DNA of 6,157 nt from Methanocorpusculum sp. (lineage in GTDB: Archaea > Halobacteriota > Methanomicrobia > Methanomicrobiales > Methanocorpusculaceae), in the NCBI GenBank assembly GCA_017622255.1, contig JAGARL010000191.1, positions 1 to 6,157 on the forward strand, read 5' to 3'. The notes beneath the pieces were generated by a model, which saw only the letters and a list, made by a program, of their open reading frames with translations, had not been told where the DNA came from and searched no databases. Numbering within the stretch: the first letter of the stretch is position 1; each line of letters opens with the position of its first letter. A program made the translations under genes and the position numbers. Below are positions 5,781-6,157 of this stretch, in pieces.

Positions 5781-6157
5781 TTATAATCCGAAGATTAAGG
5801 AAATCAGAAGGTAGGCGACAAAGGATACAACACCGGCGCACGGAATGGTGATAACCCATGCAGTTACCATCTGACGAACAGTTCTCCAGTTAACCGCCCC
5901 GACACCGCGAGTGACACCAGTTCCCATAACAGAACCTGCTGCACAGTGCGTGGTAGAAACCGGGACACCGAACATGGTCATAAAGGAAAGAACCGCACCG
6001 CCGGAGACGGCTGCAGAGAATCCCTGATACGGCATAATGCGGGTAATGCCGGATCCGAGTTTCTTGACAACCTTCCAGCCGCCGGAAAGAATTCCAAGGG
6101 TGATTGCCAGAGCAGAAGTCAGAATAACCCAGAGCGGCAGATCATCACCGGAGGAGA
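5781..6157 (-). CDS. PiT-family inorganic phosphate transporter, C-terminal part
   Basis: An integral membrane permease that takes up phosphate with a coupled cation. Only the last 124 codons are in the window, continuing off the right edge; full family members have about 330-500 residues. Seen: a membrane segment in the first 25 visible residues, GWKVVKKLGSGITR, then PYQGFSAAVSGGAVLSF and GVPVSTTHC, the C-terminal PiT signature, followed by GTGVTRGVGAVNWRTVRQM and a final hydrophobic segment ending in ISLIFGL. An internal ATG at 6035 is not the real start, since the family similarity continues without a break upstream of it. The gene is on the same strand as the isoprenoid operon, 194 bases ahead of it, with a T-tract between, so it is probably a separate transcript. 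Sulfate transport is a rarer alternative for this family. Confidence 0.9.
   Translation of the reverse strand, partial: SSGDDLPLWVILTSALAITLGILSGGWKVVKKLGSGITRIMPYQGFSAAVSGGAVLSFMTMFGVPVSTTHCAAGSVMGTGVTRGVGAVNWRTVRQMVTAWVITIPCAGVVSFVAYLLISLIFGL

Noticed and set aside
5632..5859. 75-codon minus-strand open frame across the intergenic region
   Set aside because: It overlaps the end of the phosphate permease in another frame, spans the T-tract and hairpin, and has no start signal or family similarity.
5781..6035. An 84-residue standalone membrane protein starting at the ATG at 6035
   Set aside because: PiT similarity (GWKVVKKLGSGITR) continues in frame upstream of this ATG to the window edge, so it is an internal Met of a larger permease.
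1..6157. Mobile element, defence island or recent gene transfer
   Set aside because: No transposase, integrase, terminal repeats or target duplications were seen, and the genes form a coherent same-strand operon with similar composition throughout.

Overview
The window reads as a chromosomal segment of a methanogenic euryarchaeon, most likely a member of the Methanomicrobiales; the genus is not proven by the sequence. The reasons are an isopentenyl phosphate kinase and an archaeal-type mevalonate kinase, a flavin-dependent type 2 IPP isomerase, a short archaeal RNase J and a short-chain prenyl synthase of geranylgeranyl type, with ribosome binding sites close to GGAGGTGAT. Base composition is near balanced. 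Every gene I can support is on the minus strand, so transcription runs from high to low coordinates.

Layout, in order of transcription. (1) 6157-5781: the C-terminal 124 residues of a PiT-family phosphate permease, cut by the window edge. (2) 5780-5587: a 194-base intergenic region. It holds a T6 tract and a 6-bp hairpin just behind the permease, several TATA-like boxes, and a nested 7+5 bp stem-loop upstream of the next gene. (3) 5586-1: six tightly packed genes forming one apparent operon: MEMO-family protein, mevalonate kinase, isopentenyl phosphate kinase, type 2 IPP isomerase, RNase J, and a prenyl diphosphate synthase that runs off the left edge. Junctions are a shared base (TGATG) twice, a 4-base ATGA overlap, then gaps of 9 and 4 bases.

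The enzymes give a nearly linear route to archaeal membrane lipids: mevalonate to mevalonate 5-phosphate (MVK), then steps encoded elsewhere, isopentenyl phosphate to IPP (IPK), IPP to DMAPP (Fni), and chain elongation to about C20 (IdsA). The presence of IPK, with no diphosphomevalonate decarboxylase in the run, fits an archaeal route that decarboxylates before the second phosphorylation. Two members are not isoprenoid enzymes in any obvious way: the MEMO protein at the head of the operon and the 5'-3' exonuclease RNase J near its end.

I do not see a new defence, mobile or CRISPR-like system. The window is a well-ordered core-metabolism operon. Its most interesting open points are the unexplained partnership with MEMO and RNase J, and the structured leader upstream of the operon.
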